From positions 25,427,366 to 25,491,365 of the forward strand of contig CM038706.1 of NCBI GenBank assembly GCA_021613375.1: 64,000 nucleotides of DNA, written 5' to 3'. A program made the position numbers and the translations under genes. Shown here in pieces: positions 22,122-34,929 of this stretch (position 1 is the first letter of the stretch; each line of letters opens with the position of its first letter). This DNA is from Megaleporinus macrocephalus (Eukaryota; Chordata; Actinopteri; Characiformes; Anostomidae). The notes under the pieces are model-generated. The model was not told where the DNA came from. It saw only the letters and a program-made list of their open reading frames with translations, and made no database searches.

Positions 22122-23369
22122 ACTGCAAACTACTTTTTACTCTGTACTTACCATGTACAAACCATAGCGAGAAAATAATGTCTCTAAGGGTTAACTGCTT
22201 ATCCAGCTCACCCACGCCTTGTGTTTAGCTTTACAAACGCTGTGTTTGACTATTTGACTTTACATAAATTGCCTCTAGGTCATGTTTGGACTTTAGTGTC
22301 AAGCATTTTCCATAACGGTTCTTGAAACAGTTTGTAAAAGACATAAAATGAGCTGTGAGGATTACCAGCCTGAGCAGATAATGTTGGGGTCTTGTCTGAT
22401 AAATGAATGAAAAGTTTGCCAGCTTTGTCTTTCGGCAAGGTAAGCAACGGATTCTTTAGCTTTATTGACTGAATATAAGCACTCTATAAAAGCTTCCTCA
22501 GCACCCATTGATGGATTCATAGAACAGAAAATCCAGGGTTTATCCCAGAGCATTTCCTTTGAAAACACCTTACAATGAGTCAGATGTAGACACAGAGGGT
22601 GTGAATGTAGATTCTGGGAGAGAGACTGGACTCTCAACATGTATTGTGAAGGCTGTTATATAACTATAACACACTATATGAGTCATCAAGTCTCAAACAA
22701 CATAGTCTATAGCAGCAGAACAAGACCAAACTAGACTTGGCCAAGTACCTTTACATAAGATCACACATCCAGAACTTTACAACAGAGGAATTAGGTCAAT
22801 ACAGGTTCTCCTAGTCCAGCTTTATCTGTAGATGTGTTTGCAGTGGATGGCATCACAATAGACAGGTTTATACACAGTGCCTAAGCCAGTGTTTGAACCA
22901 GTCAGGGACGGTCAGAGTCTCACGAGGCCCCTGGTGGTTCCACTATTTATTCATTACCTTTTCTTTCTTTGTTTGCCATTTGAAAGCATTGCAAACACTA
23001 ATGATTATAACTCTGTTGCACACTTGAAAATGCCCATAAACAGAGCTTTTGATTAGACACTAAAGGCACTAGATTTTTTCTTTTTCTTTATTTTTGGTCC
23101 CATTTAATAAATGTGCATGTGAAGAAAAGCTGTCTTTAATAAGTTTATGGGATGAAAGACCTTCAATTCATCTCCTTTAAACAGCTCCTTCAAATTTTTA
23201 TTTATGTAAAGCTAGACTTTGCAGAACTGTCTTGTTCAAATTGAAGTATGTGGCATTACTGAGTATGGCATTCATTTACTAATTGGAATACACACCCTGC
23301 AAAGCCTAAAATTCTTGGTTTGGATTTTGCTGGAGCTTTTTGGATCACATTTTGTATCTATTACTGACA
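22122..23369. other. Non-coding sequence, nothing recognised
   Basis: No gene, RNA or recognised element. A minus-strand 92-codon frame (22362-22640) has no domain. Confidence 0.5.
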
Positions 23370-23590
23370 CATGCACAAGCTCAGTAAGGTCTGGCTTGAT
23401 GTCTAGGTCTCAAATGTGAAATCAGCATTACACCCATGAATATATGATGACAAGAGTAGATCATTTACCTCCATCCTCGACAGATCCTTTACCAAGCTTT
23501 GACCTAGTTCATCTTTTAAAGGGTTCGTGGTCATAAAATTCAATTTAGACCTGAAGTATAACTAACATTACAAAATTCCCAAGTTCACAA
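23370..23590. repeat. Dispersed repeat, copy 1 (pair with 41.07 kb)
   Basis: Shares ordered blocks with 41065-41275: AGGTCTCAAAT, ATATGATGACAAAAGTAGAT-like sequence, TCCTTTACCA/TCCTTCACCA, and ACATTACAAAAT near the end. Divergence is high. Element type not recognised. Confidence 0.55.
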
Positions 23591-23973
23591 AACCCACAGA
23601 GTACAGATTTTATTTATTTAATCATTTGTATATTTTTAAGGGCTTTTCATTTTAGCTTGTCTAAAATGAATTTTACATGTGCAGTTAATTTTTTGAGTCT
23701 TTTTGATATGCAGCCACCCAATATCCTTGGAAATCAGGGACACTGGCTGGTCACTAATCCATGTCTGGAACAAGTCACTAACAAACAGGCAGGACAAAGA
23801 CAGAGCTCTCTGTAGGTTGGTGAGTCATACACTACACACGGATACAGAGACAAATGATGGTTGAGAAACCCTCGCAAACAAGCAGAAATGTAGGACCACT
23901 TCTTTCAAATTGGGACAAAGTTCGTAATCACAGAAAAGTAGTTTATTGTGTTTGAAGTTCAGTCAGTTGGGGG

Positions 23974-23984
23974 GAAAGAGAGAA

Positions 23985-24025
<41 letters not shown>

Positions 24026-24034
24026 AAGAGCGAG
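23974..24034. repeat. (GA)n microsatellite
   Basis: GA repeat with AAAG interruptions at both ends. Confidence 0.95.
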
Positions 24035-24039
24035 ATCTG

Positions 24040-24560
24040 TCTTAAATGAACCCGCTGAGTTTGTTTGTCCAGCCACCCAGTGTCATGCCTAAGATTAAAT
24101 CACGAAGGATGTGGTCGGACATCTAATTTTACAAAAACAAATTTTCTGAAAGGGCTGTGTTTACACTGGGCCAGGGCTGCGGGGGTAGAGGGGTGAGGGG
24201 CAAAAAGGAGGCAATAAGAAGCTTATTAGTTGAGTGCTATATTTAAACCAGCATCCCGCTGGACTACCAAAAGCTGTTCGCTTGTGTACATGTATGCAAC
24301 ATGTTGATCCGCACAGGAATGACAGCCAAGATGCCAGGTTTCCAACAAATATGAGAAACTGTTTGAACACTTCACGGCTCCATCTCAACTATCCTCTTTA
24401 CCCAGAATTCCCTGTGTTCTCAGAGTTTAACATCTCCCTGCCACCTACTCTTTCAGCCGCCCGGTTGAGGCAGTCTTCTGCTTCTCTAGGCTGTTTTTTT
24501 CTTCTCCTCAACAGTATCTGTATGCCCAGAGAGCTGGGCCGCACATAGGGCCAGTAATTG
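24040..24560. promoter_or_regulatory. Candidate conserved non-coding element
   Basis: Repeat-free stretch with motif-like content: CTAAGATTAAATCACG (24089-24104), GGACATCTAATTTTAC (24118-24133), and ATAAGAAGCTTATTAG (24214-24229), which includes the palindrome TAAGAAGCTTATT. A 104-codon plus frame and a 75-codon minus frame overlap with no domain. Compositional call only. Confidence 0.3.
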
Positions 24561-26654
24561 AGTTAAAAGATTGGCAAACAGAAGGGCAAATATTGACGCT
24601 GAGCGTTAGCAAGGCGAGAGGTGTACAGAAGAGCAGGTCAGGGTCAGCCTCACTCACTCAAGCAGACCAGAGAAAGGAACCGTCTGTCTTCTAGTCTAAG
24701 GCTGTCGTGACTCCACGACACCACACCATTAGAAAATGTGATTAGAAATTCTTTTCACTTGTAGTTGAAGCCAGTTATTCCCCCTTTTGCATAGATTTAT
24801 TCAACCATGGATGATACAAGATGTAGTAGCAAAGAGTCACAACTTTACACATTTTGCTTTTCGCATAATTTTTTAAGTGTTTAAGCCAAATCAATTAATA
24901 ATTGTTAATTAGCCATCTTAATGCAATTGTTATGACTTACTTCAGATTAAGCCCAGTTGCAAGGTTGCCATACCCATTAATTATCAAGGCATCAGCTAAC
25001 TACAGTACATATAACAAACTTTACCTGACATAAGCTATTATGATCTCCTTAAGGCATCTGTCATGACAGTTATTGTTAATAATGACATATGAACAAAATC
25101 TGTCTATCTACATATGTATCTAACATAGCATGTTTAAGTTTCAGCAAAGAGCTTTCTTTTACATAAAAAAACTTCATATACCATGTGGAGGTTGTGCTTT
25201 AGTCTGGTAACCTTTAATTATGAGTTATTTACATTGTTCAAAATAGATACAGATACTGATAAAGTAATTAAAACAATAAAGGTCTGAATTCTGTTTTCTG
25301 AATAGGAAAAACTGGTGAGTTTTGAGTTTATAAAAAAAGAGTGCTTAGTCTAAATCTTGAAAAATGCTGTCCAATCGCTCATATTGTGCAGATCTAACCT
25401 GATATTTAGCTTACACTGCACCCCCAGAGACTCCAGCAGCCAATAATATTTTGGTGTCCTAAGTTTGCTTCTTTAGGTTTGCACTAAATGTACAAGGCTA
25501 ATGGCGCAATTATTGAAACTCACCACACACATCACACAACTATGTTGAGCTGAGTTGTCAATTTTTTGGATATACTGCACAAGCTATAATTTATTTTCTT
25601 GCTTCTGCTACACCCCTGTAGTCGACACGCGATTCTAATTTAAATCCACGTCTCTGTCTTGAGGCAAGAGTGTGAAAATTTAGACGTGTAGTTTGTACAA
25701 TGCTAATTGGTGTACATAAGCTTCCATTACATAGCTACCTTAGCCTCACAGCTCGAGTGCAAAAGTAAGAAAACAAACATTAGACAGTATATGTCTTCTC
25801 TGAAGGGTATGGTGGGGAATAGCTTTAGGGGTTATATCTATGGCTGTAACACTTTAAAGTTTTCGTTTTCCCTTCGTCAAGAAAAAAAGTTTTCAAATAG
25901 AGCAAGTGAGTGAGTGTGTGTGAGTGTGTGAGTGTTTGTGAAGAATAGCTGTCTGTGCATGCCCCACCTCTAACGAGTAGTTACCTGATCTTGCTGTCAG
26001 TCAGCACCCCTCCACCTCCTCCCGCCTCCAGACCACTGCCTGTCAATCATCTCACCACGAGGTGGATGTACTCACTCCAACTGTAGGCCACAGCTCAAGA
26101 GATAATGACAGGGGAGGATCAGGTAGCAGGCAAACACACACATACACAAATCAGTACCATCTCCTTAGGTACTGCAAAGCACCCTAGTAATCATTCTACA
26201 TAAACTCCCAGGGATGAATTTCCAGACACAGATTACACCCAGTCTTGGTTTAAATTACATTGTCAATGGCCATTTTCCATTGAAAATGCTTTTTTAGGCT
26301 GAAGTCTGGATTAGTCTAGTACCTATTATTCACCATCAGACTGAAAGTCTACAACAGAACAAAAGCAGAGCTTTGCTTTCAAAAGGTACTTTTTCCTCAT
26401 ATCTATTGCGCAACCTGTCCATGGATAAGCTAAATCGAGAGACATAATGTTTAGGAAGTTGAGAGCAGCTGTACATGGTCAGGTAAATGTGTTCCATCTT
26501 GGTGCGCAAGTCTTACTAAAAGCAGTCCGTACTGCATGAGCTAATCACATTGAGTCAAACTAAGCAGGTCCACTGAGGCAGCAGTAAATCTACCTGTCCA
26601 GTCTTTTATAAAGCAGTAGTCTGTCTGTAAATTAACTCCAAAATGTAGTCTACA
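24561..26654. other. Non-coding, AT-rich; possible MITE remnant at 24.9-25.1 kb
   Basis: Around 24905-25100, blocks such as TTATGACTTACTTCAGATTA and CATCTGTCATGACAGTTATTG recall the TGTCATGACA-type element at 42.05-42.31 kb, but similarity is loose. A GTGAGTGTGTG tract lies at 25907-25938. No gene seen. Confidence 0.45.
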
Positions 26655-26750
26655 TGCCGGCGACACTCACAAGTCTCTTCATGCAAGTCAGATCCGAGTT
26701 TCAAGTCTATGGGGTGCAAGTGCAAGTCAAATCTCCAGTTGTTATAATTA
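26655..26750. repeat. AAGTC-rich repeat fragment
   Basis: Several CAAGTC units (CACAAGTC, TGCAAGTCAGATCC, TTTCAAGTC, GTGCAAGTCAAATC) match the AAGTC-rich ends of the element at 54.1-55.3 kb. Confidence 0.55.
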
Positions 26751-28419
26751 GCTGCAGGCATTGCTTCATACAGAAGTAAATCCAGACTAGAAACCTGACA
26801 GGTTTGACACAGCTTCGAGTAACGAACCTTTCATCATGGAAAAAACCTTCACTCAGAAGAAGTAAAGACGCATAACAGCTTAAGACATTTGGTAAGTTTG
26901 TGGCAACTATGCTAGCTTAACAGCTAAAACTTTAGTGAGTTTGAATAGAATTTGATCTGTAATTTACAAAAGTTTCAAGTAACTAGTATTGGCTAAGTAG
27001 CTAAATTGGTTAGTATACTCTCCAAACTACGTTCTAGCCATATGATTCAGGCTTTTGTCTATTTGTGCACATTTGTGGTTTTGTTTTGCTAAGGTTTCCT
27101 CTCAGTACCTAGATTTCTATTGACTTTCTGCGCAAATCACAAGCAACAAACAAGCTTGTTTTTTACCAAATGTACTTTTAGCGATTAAAAAGTTGTATGT
27201 TGTGCTTTATGTAATGCTATCATACCACTCCACCAAGCTGTTAGGGTTAGTTTATATTTAATGGTGGGGTTATGTTAGAGAATCTGTCACACCATCAACA
27301 AAACTTTTCAGTCTAGGTGTAACATTTCAGGTATCGACAAACTTTTTATCCACTAACGTCTAACAGAATAAGGTTCTGTTGTCCTTTATGAAATATTACA
27401 GACAATTTCCGTTTCCGTTTAAGTGTTAAATCATGCCTCGCAAAAAATAAAAATAAATAAAAAATCATTTGTGAAAGGCGGCTATATACATGAACACGGC
27501 TCTGCTCTTCAAGAGTGTTCGGGTGAGTTTCAGCGACTCTGAGTTCACAACTCCTTGCCAACCCTTTTCCTCCCCTTAGTGTCTGCACTCACTCACATAC
27601 ACACCTCTCTCTCTCACCCCCCCCACCCCACACATACACATAACCTTCCTCCTTTCTCTCCACCTACGCTCATCTCTGTCAAATGCACTGACTTGCACAA
27701 TTTTGCCTAATCCCCCCTCTGGCACGGCCGGCTGCTTCTCAAATAGTTGCTCCTCAGAGGCATTGCGGAGCCCAAACAACATTCTGGAAAACTCTGAAAA
27801 GCTGCAATCCATTTGCAGGTTACGTGAACATCCTGAGAGCGCAGCAGACTTTAATTGAGGAAAGATTTCTTTACTAATTTACAGGCTGAGAGCCACACAG
27901 CTTTGTGCATACAGATATGCACATGTGCCTGCACGTACGTGCGCGCGCACACACACACCGACATCAGGTTCTTTATTTGTTTTGGGTATATTATCCTTTC
28001 AATGTGGTGATTGTTTCTGTAATACATTTCAAACATCCTTCGTGGGCATGGCTTCACAAGTCCAGATTTCTCAAAAGTAAACACTTTTATAATCACATTG
28101 CTGATACATATACAGCAGACTCTTTTTAAAGAACAGCCGCTTTAGCCTGAGGTGAATTTACTCCTTATTTCATCAACAGAGAGTTTTCTTTCTTTTTCTT
28201 TTTTTCCATTCGAGCACTCATACAAACCTGAGGCGAAATTCATCTTTGAAGCAGAAAGTAAAACAGAGCGGGGAAGGACAACCTTCAAAGTGAGCCAGAA
28301 GTCTTGAAAGTAACCTACAATTCGGATAGGTTGTAGGAGCAACATGTGGTGGAGCTTTCTTGCTTGTTAGCTCAATGAGTAGCTTCTCAGTCTGAGGGCC
28401 TCACTTTAATTCTCAGGGC
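26751..28419. other. Non-coding; weak conserved-looking patch 27700-27860
   Basis: A CT/CCCCA-rich patch lies at 27600-27640 and a GCGCGCGCACACAC run at 27941-27957. The 27700-27860 stretch (CATTGCGGAGCCCAAACAAC, then CTGAAAAGCTGCAATCCATT) is repeat-free with CpGs and may be constrained. No gene recognised. Confidence 0.35.
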
Positions 28420-28770
28420 ATTTGAAAAGCAGGCTGGGGTTGCTGTGATGGTATCAATGGACTGGCTGATTGACCTTCGGACCACCCATTCAACGGAAAC
28501 CCTGAAGACCCAAATGAAGGCCCAGTGCTGAGCAATGAATGGGAGGGTACCACACATGAGTTGCAATGCATCAACATCTTGGAGAGGTCACCACGGATTT
28601 TGAAAGCCAAATCAGAGGGTGCATTCTCCACAATAAGCAAGGCTCCACTCCAGGGGAATGTTGTGGAAAGCACGAGACAGGGAAGACTGATTGGTCTCAG
28701 AAGCCATTAAATTGTGACTTTGGTATCAATAGCCACAGTTCCGAACCAAACAGCCCATAAGCAAAGGTTC
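28420..28770. promoter_or_regulatory. Candidate conserved non-coding element
   Basis: Repeat-free, balanced composition, with CAGTGCTGAGCAATGAATGG (28522-28541), TTGCAATGCATCAACATC (28561-28578) and GCCATTAAATTGTGACTTTGG. A minus-strand 86-codon frame (28413-28673) is rich in S, P, G and Q near its C-terminus. I recognise no domain, so an exon is possible but unsupported. Confidence 0.33.
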
Positions 28771-30879
28771 TCGCTGCACAAGCCTACAGTAACATAATGG
28801 TTCCATTTTGTATTCTTTAGTGTTTATTGTGTGCTTCCATTTTTAGAACTAGACATAAACAAATGCAGCATAATTTTCAATTTCGAATCGAAATTACAAA
28901 GTTTGCTTGATGTACGTGTGGGCAGTGGAGAATGGGAACAAAATGTGCATGTGCATGTGTTCATGCGAGTTACTCAAACTTTGAATTCTTTCATTTTTGG
29001 GGTGGATACTCAGGAGCCCTGTTCTGGCCAGAAACACCAGTAGCCAGTAGAGCGTCTGTTTGATGGTAAGTTAAGGTGTACATTTTATCATATGCTATAT
29101 ATTGTAAGTAGTTTGTTGAAGACTAGCTATGTAAAGGATTTTGGTTGCACCACAAATGCCTGATATATCATAGTAGTGTGTAAAGTGATTCTCTTTTTAA
29201 TACTACTTGTCTGTCTGATTAGTTATTACTCAACTATTGATGGCCATTTGGAGTAATTGTCTAGTTAGGAAAACAGTACTATAATCATAAATAAATGGCC
29301 AATAAATGGTCTAAGCCCATGTGCAATGGTTTTTGCTGATCGTTTTGAAGTCCCGGTTTAAACCCTGTAGAGATTATTTTGTCTTGCATTAAACACAAAC
29401 TAACAATGTGTTCAGTTGTATAAAGCCATCAGTGCTGGGTGGAACAATAACACAATAATTATGCTGGGTGGAACTCTTCTTTCTGTAACAGATTGTCTGC
29501 AAGTTCACCTAGAAAACATCATTATTTAAAGAATATTTTAATCAGTTTGTTTAATGATTTGTTCTAACAACCATTAAAAGCTTAATGTCGTGCCATTTTG
29601 GGCTTGGCTCTTTTTTATTCTCTAGGATTATACAATGCTTAAATGGCTTTTTTTAAAGCTTCAATGTAACAGAACTGAAATTAGATGACTGTTATTATTT
29701 AATTTTGCCTTACGTAAAAAACAAAACAAAACATCATAATATTTCTTGCCCTGCGTAGTGTGAAAACAATGAGTCTCTTCATGATTGAAAACCTTCAAAG
29801 GATCCTGCCTATAGAAGTAATTTTGAGTTTAGTTTGAAGCTGCTGACCCACTTAGCCAGTCTATTTTGCAGTAGCACTGTTTTGACATTCAACTGAGCCA
29901 AAATAAAAATCACGTCTGTGGTTGGTCACGTTGCATGTCAGTCAAAAAGCCCCTTCCTGTGTAAGTGGTTCCTGGGCACCTTAAGCACTAAGACTCAATG
30001 GTAGTTACTGTCAACAGTTACAAAAAATAACACTTCATGTAGTTAGCTGATTACACAAGACCATGCATATTATAAACAGTAGATAAATTAACAAATCAAA
30101 GTGAAGTACGCTTTACAACATGATATAACAAAAGCATTTGTACTTTTGTTACTTGGGTAACATAACAACGTAACAACAAATTAGCAATGGACAAATAGAA
30201 AATTGACTGCTTTATAATCTTGCATTGAATTGAACCATTAGTTTTCCCAGACCAAATCAAACTCTACAGGAACTTTACAGTGGATTTAACCTGTAATGAT
30301 GGGTGGTTGAACTTTAAGTTATTACTTAAGACAGCATTAAAAGTATGTTAGTTAAGGCAACTACTTAAATTCAAGTACTTTGTAGTCTTGTAAATGTTCA
30401 GACAGTTTTCGTTCAAACTAGTCAACTCGCTACTAATTTGAAATCTTTGCCCTGTGCTGTCCTTTTGAGACATAACAGTGAAAGCATGGCCCAAAGATGT
30501 CTACTGGCAAACTTTTTTATTAACCAATTATCAATGTATCCTAATAGCTTGCCAAGACAGCCAATACATTGGATACTTTTTCACAAAACATCCTGCAGGC
30601 CAAACTGTCATTAAAAGAAAAGCAGGATAGTGAAAAAAAACAAAGTTTGAACTATTGGTCCTCTTCAGTAAAATTCTAAAATTTGAGGTAGTTCTGATGC
30701 CGGGAAAATACAAAGAGACTACAGTAAGAAACTTGGAAAAGACCAAGGCACACCATCCAACCGTACAGCACCAGCACTCTGGCCATGCAATCATGTGTCC
30801 CAAACCCTGATATAACTCCCCATTACCCTAATATGAAAATTACAACCATCTGAAACATCTCTTAAGGTTCAAACATACA
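28771..30879. other. Non-coding AT-rich sequence, nothing recognised
   Basis: About 2.1 kb with no recognised gene, RNA or mobile element. Typical AT-rich teleost intergenic composition. Confidence 0.5.
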
Positions 30880-31310
30880 CGGCTGGCAAGCGCACCACAT
30901 CATTGCCTCGCCTATTCCGTCCCTTTTTTCTACCTCCAGATTAAGCACTTCAAGGCTTGCCAAGCAAAACAGAATCGGCAGAGCGGCTTCGGCCAGCGTG
31001 CTCGCAAATGTTGTTGTTGCGCTCGTTTGTCTTTTCTTTCCCCTTAATGTATTTGTTTTGTTTTTTCCTCCGCGAATGGAAATTTTGAGGTCGATTGGCT
31101 TTGCCTGTTCTGCTCCAACAGTTTGAATGAAAAAGCTTGTGGGGGGGAGGGGTGCTCCCAGTCCATCAAGAGGGGCTCCAAACAGCTCCCATGTGTTCCT
31201 CATTGCGGCTGGGTATGAACGGTAAATGGAGCAAAGCGGGAGCTGGCACCGGGGAGGGCACCCACACACACGCACACACACACATATGCTCAATCGTTAA
31301 GAAGCGACTG
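30880..31310. promoter_or_regulatory. Candidate conserved non-coding element
   Basis: CpG-retaining, repeat-poor island, for example around 30883-30920 and 30970-31030. It is bounded by a G-run (31140-31151) and a short CA run (31263-31284). A 143-codon minus-strand frame (30862-31293) spans it without a recognisable domain. Confidence 0.3.
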
Positions 31311-32536
31311 GAATCCTGACCTTCTCAAATAGCTTAGTATGTCTGAATGTACAGTTTGGTGCCTACATGCTGTTGCACAGTCCATTCTGGAACCCCCATT
31401 ACACGCCATACCATGCGTACAGTACATTCCTCTTTAATGCATGGCTAAATGGGGTTTCTCACTTGAGGCAGTGGCCGGCCTGCTGACAGTATATCAATCC
31501 CTGGATTGTTCTGAACTATAACATGTCTTCCACTTTCTCATGGATTCCTGTCATGCCAGGCCTTTGCCCCACCTCCGTCATCCATGCACACAACGGTGCA
31601 CAATCCTAGTGATACACACCATGGCAGTGTTTCTACCCATCTCTCTGGAAAAGCTTAAGAACTTGGTTCTCAGCTTATCGAGTTACGGGCTAAATTGCTG
31701 AAAGCGGAACCACATCTTGACCGCTCCAGTACATCCTCAACAAAAGAACTTCAATGACGCAGTAACCTGGTTCGACAGTAATTGATTTGCGGTGTACTGC
31801 GAGTACGGCCTGTGCTGCTATTGTGAACCCCTGAATTGTTTTTCAATGAGTCGGCTTTTCAAGACGGCCCCACTTAAAGTTCATGTTTTGTTTTCTCTGA
31901 GAGGAAGGCAGTCATGGAAACGACTGTACTACAGTAAACAGGAGAAGAGAACGCTGCTGTGTTTATTCTGCTATAAACATTAAAGCCTTTCTTTCCTGAC
32001 AAAATGCTCTCTCGGTTTGTCAGCATGTGTGTTGAGGTTCACTGCTGCCTAATTATTTTTATTTGTGGGTGTGTTTCAAAACCTTGGACTCTTCTACTCA
32101 TGAAGGCTGTTTCCTTTAATATCGTCCACAATAATTGTGAAGGCATCAGACCTATAAAATGGTTTTATAATTTTGTAGTAACCAAGAAGTAATAAACAAA
32201 TCAGTTCTGTCATTCAAACCTTGTGATCACATAGCATTCATCAGCAAGCTTCATGAGAAGCCACTGGCAGTAATTATAGTGATGCCATAGCATAGGGGTC
32301 ATTAAACAGATTTGACCCGGGTCTTGCAGAGCAAATCATTGCTGTCCAAAGAAGACTTGTATTTACAAAATTGTACTTTTACAGGAAAAGGCAAAAGGTT
32401 CTTAGCTGTTAATGTTAGTTTATCCTCTCAGGTCAATCATGTCTTATGTGACATCAAAGTACATAATTTACAGAAGTATAAATACCTTGGAAATGCAGCA
32501 TACCTGAGCCTTATATTTTGCCTAGAGGGGTAATGT
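31311..32536. other. Non-coding sequence, nothing recognised
   Basis: Mixed composition with scattered CpGs up to about 31850, AT-rich after. Short open frames carry no domain. Confidence 0.5.
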
Positions 32537-32965
32537 TGTTCTGTTGGCAAGCCAGGAACACTGAGTGGTCAACAAGTTGGTTACACAGCCTCTGATTGGT
32601 CGCCAAGCCAGGAACACAGCCTTTGGTCAATAGGTTGGATACACAGCCTCTGCTTGGTCGACAAATCAGGAACACAGCCTTTGATTGGTCGATAGGTTGG
32701 ATACACAGCCTCTATTTGATCAACACACTTAAACCAAGACATCACAAGCTGTGTTCCTGACTTGTCGTCCACTCAAAGGATGTGTTCCTGACTCTTTGCC
32801 AATAAGAGCGTGTGTATCTAACTTGTCAACCAATCAGGAACACAGCCTCTGATTGTCAAAAAGTCCGGAACACAGTCTCTGATGTATGGCATTAGAAGCT
32901 GTGTTCCTGACTTCTCATCCAATCAGAGGCTGTGTTCCTGACTTGATGACCAATCAGGATCACTG
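32537..32965. repeat. 31-bp minisatellite with internal orientation switches
   Basis: Units of about 31 bp. In one orientation they read ACACAGCCTCTGATTGGTCG plus ACAAGTCAGGA; in the other, GGCTGTGTTCCTGACTTGTC plus GACCAATCAGA. The order is roughly minus units (32546-32725), plus units (32749-32830), minus units (32835-32882), plus units (32898-32957). One unit is shortened to 27 bp. The same unit occurs at 11.57-11.70 kb. Confidence 0.85.
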
Positions 32966-34929
32966 ATAATTACATCAGACATTAAGTGCTGAATTTATCA
33001 TTATTAATTTATTTTTTTAATGAATTTTTAAGTCTCAAAAAAGACAGTGACTTTCAAGACAAGATTACAAAGCTTACAGAAGGGATAAGCGTACTTCTAT
33101 TCATTAATACTTTATGAATTTTTCACACCGCCTCCATGTCCAAACTATAAAAAAAGTATTTATGTAATGTGCCCTATATACAGTATGTTTACACATTAAT
33201 GCAGGGGTGCATGGATGGGTATTTAAATATTTGAGTATTTTTTCACTAGATAGGCTCAACCACTTTAGCTGTTGTTAACTAGATCCACAGCATCCTGACA
33301 CCAGTATTATCAAATAAAACAGTAAGTCTAAAGCCCTGCATTTATTTTGGCGGAGTAATTTTTTTAGAGGATTTTTTTCCTTCCTCAAAGTGAATTAATT
33401 CATCACAATGCAAATCAGGTAGGGGTGTCATTAAAAAGCATTGAATAGATTATCCTACCACATAACAGTTTGAGAGTGGGTCAGGGTCTGAGAAAATTTG
33501 CTCCTAGGCCAGATCCTGTTCTGTGTCCAAGATCATCAAATAGAGGCCCAATTAACCATTTTTTCCATGGATGGTTCTTTAACGTCAATGTTAATCACAT
33601 TTATCTTCCATGCTATGTCATATTTCTGAGCAAAAACATTAACAGGGGCAGTCTCTGTAAGGGTGGAAGGGTTACTATGATGTTAATGTTCAACACTTGT
33701 ATATTATTTCTTGGTGATAAAACTCAAAAGAGGTTTTGGTAGTGACAGAAGTGGCTTCTTTTCAAAGATTATGGGCAAGGAGTAATGTTCTCTTGGCAAA
33801 GATACAGTATATCATTATTAATGATAACTTTTTTCTTAGAACCATATATACATGCTAAGGACCAGTAGTCTCCAGCAAAAGTCTCACACATGCAAAGCTG
33901 CATAATTTCTAAATCTATATTTTCATTTTAAATCACTTCTTTTGGAAATGAATTCATACCCCAATATCAACTTTGTCACAGGTACAAATGCATAAATCTA
34001 TGAACGCCTACACCTCTCAATTAAAACATCCTCATCACAATCAGGTGTGTCTTTAAACACTCTTTGACTGGTGCTGTATATGTAACTTTGTTATATCCAC
34101 ACATACACGCCCATAAACCGTCATGGCCAAACCCACCGAAGCCTAGTTCTCTCCATACCACATGCAGTATGTAAGTGCGTCTTTTCGCATGTAGAGCAGA
34201 GAGCAGTCCTTCACACATGGCCCTGTTTTCACTGCTGCATCAGTGGCGCGGCCAGGCCTCTCCCCCTGTCCAAACACGCTGGCTCACCCTCTGGGGCGAC
34301 CAACTTCTTACTCTCAACAGATGTGGGAATGTTATTCCAGCGTTTCTTTTCTGAAGAAAGTAATTATACACATTAATAACGCATGTAAAAGTGCCCCATA
34401 GATTATGCCAGTGTGCTCTGGAATGTGTTTTCTTTTTTAACTTCCTGTTTTTAAATCCCAGTTGCCTGACATTAAATGCAGTTCATTAAAAATCTCTGCA
34501 ATAATGCAAATAGATACAAAAACAAAATCTAAAAAAAAAACTGCAGCAGTGATTATGTGATCAAAGGAAAGAAGTTTTTTGTACAACATACTGTCTTCTG
34601 GTGACATGGGCTAGGCTGATTACTCTAGGCCTGTGTGTGCCCGGGCTAGAAGCTGGTGTATACTGATTTGTCTGAGCCAGTGCATTTTCCCATTGATGTG
34701 ACCTGGAACAAAACTGATAACGGGAACTCTAAACAGTTGTCAGGATGGGAATTTCCACTGTGGTCCTGCTTCACCAGGGATAAGCTTAAAGATAAACAGC
34801 CCTCGGCTCAGGTGAGTGACGAAGACGTGCAAGCTCAGATTTTCCTCTGATATCTGGGGTAGAAGAACAAAAAAATTCAAAAAACAAAACATGCAGGCTG
34901 CAGGTCTGTGCCACTGCTTCCCTCACTCA
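32966..34929. other. Non-coding sequence, nothing recognised
   Basis: AT-rich to about 34000, then more balanced. From 34200 to 34330 and from 34600 to 34860 the composition resembles the CNE-like block that follows, so that block may begin earlier than I have drawn it. Confidence 0.45.
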
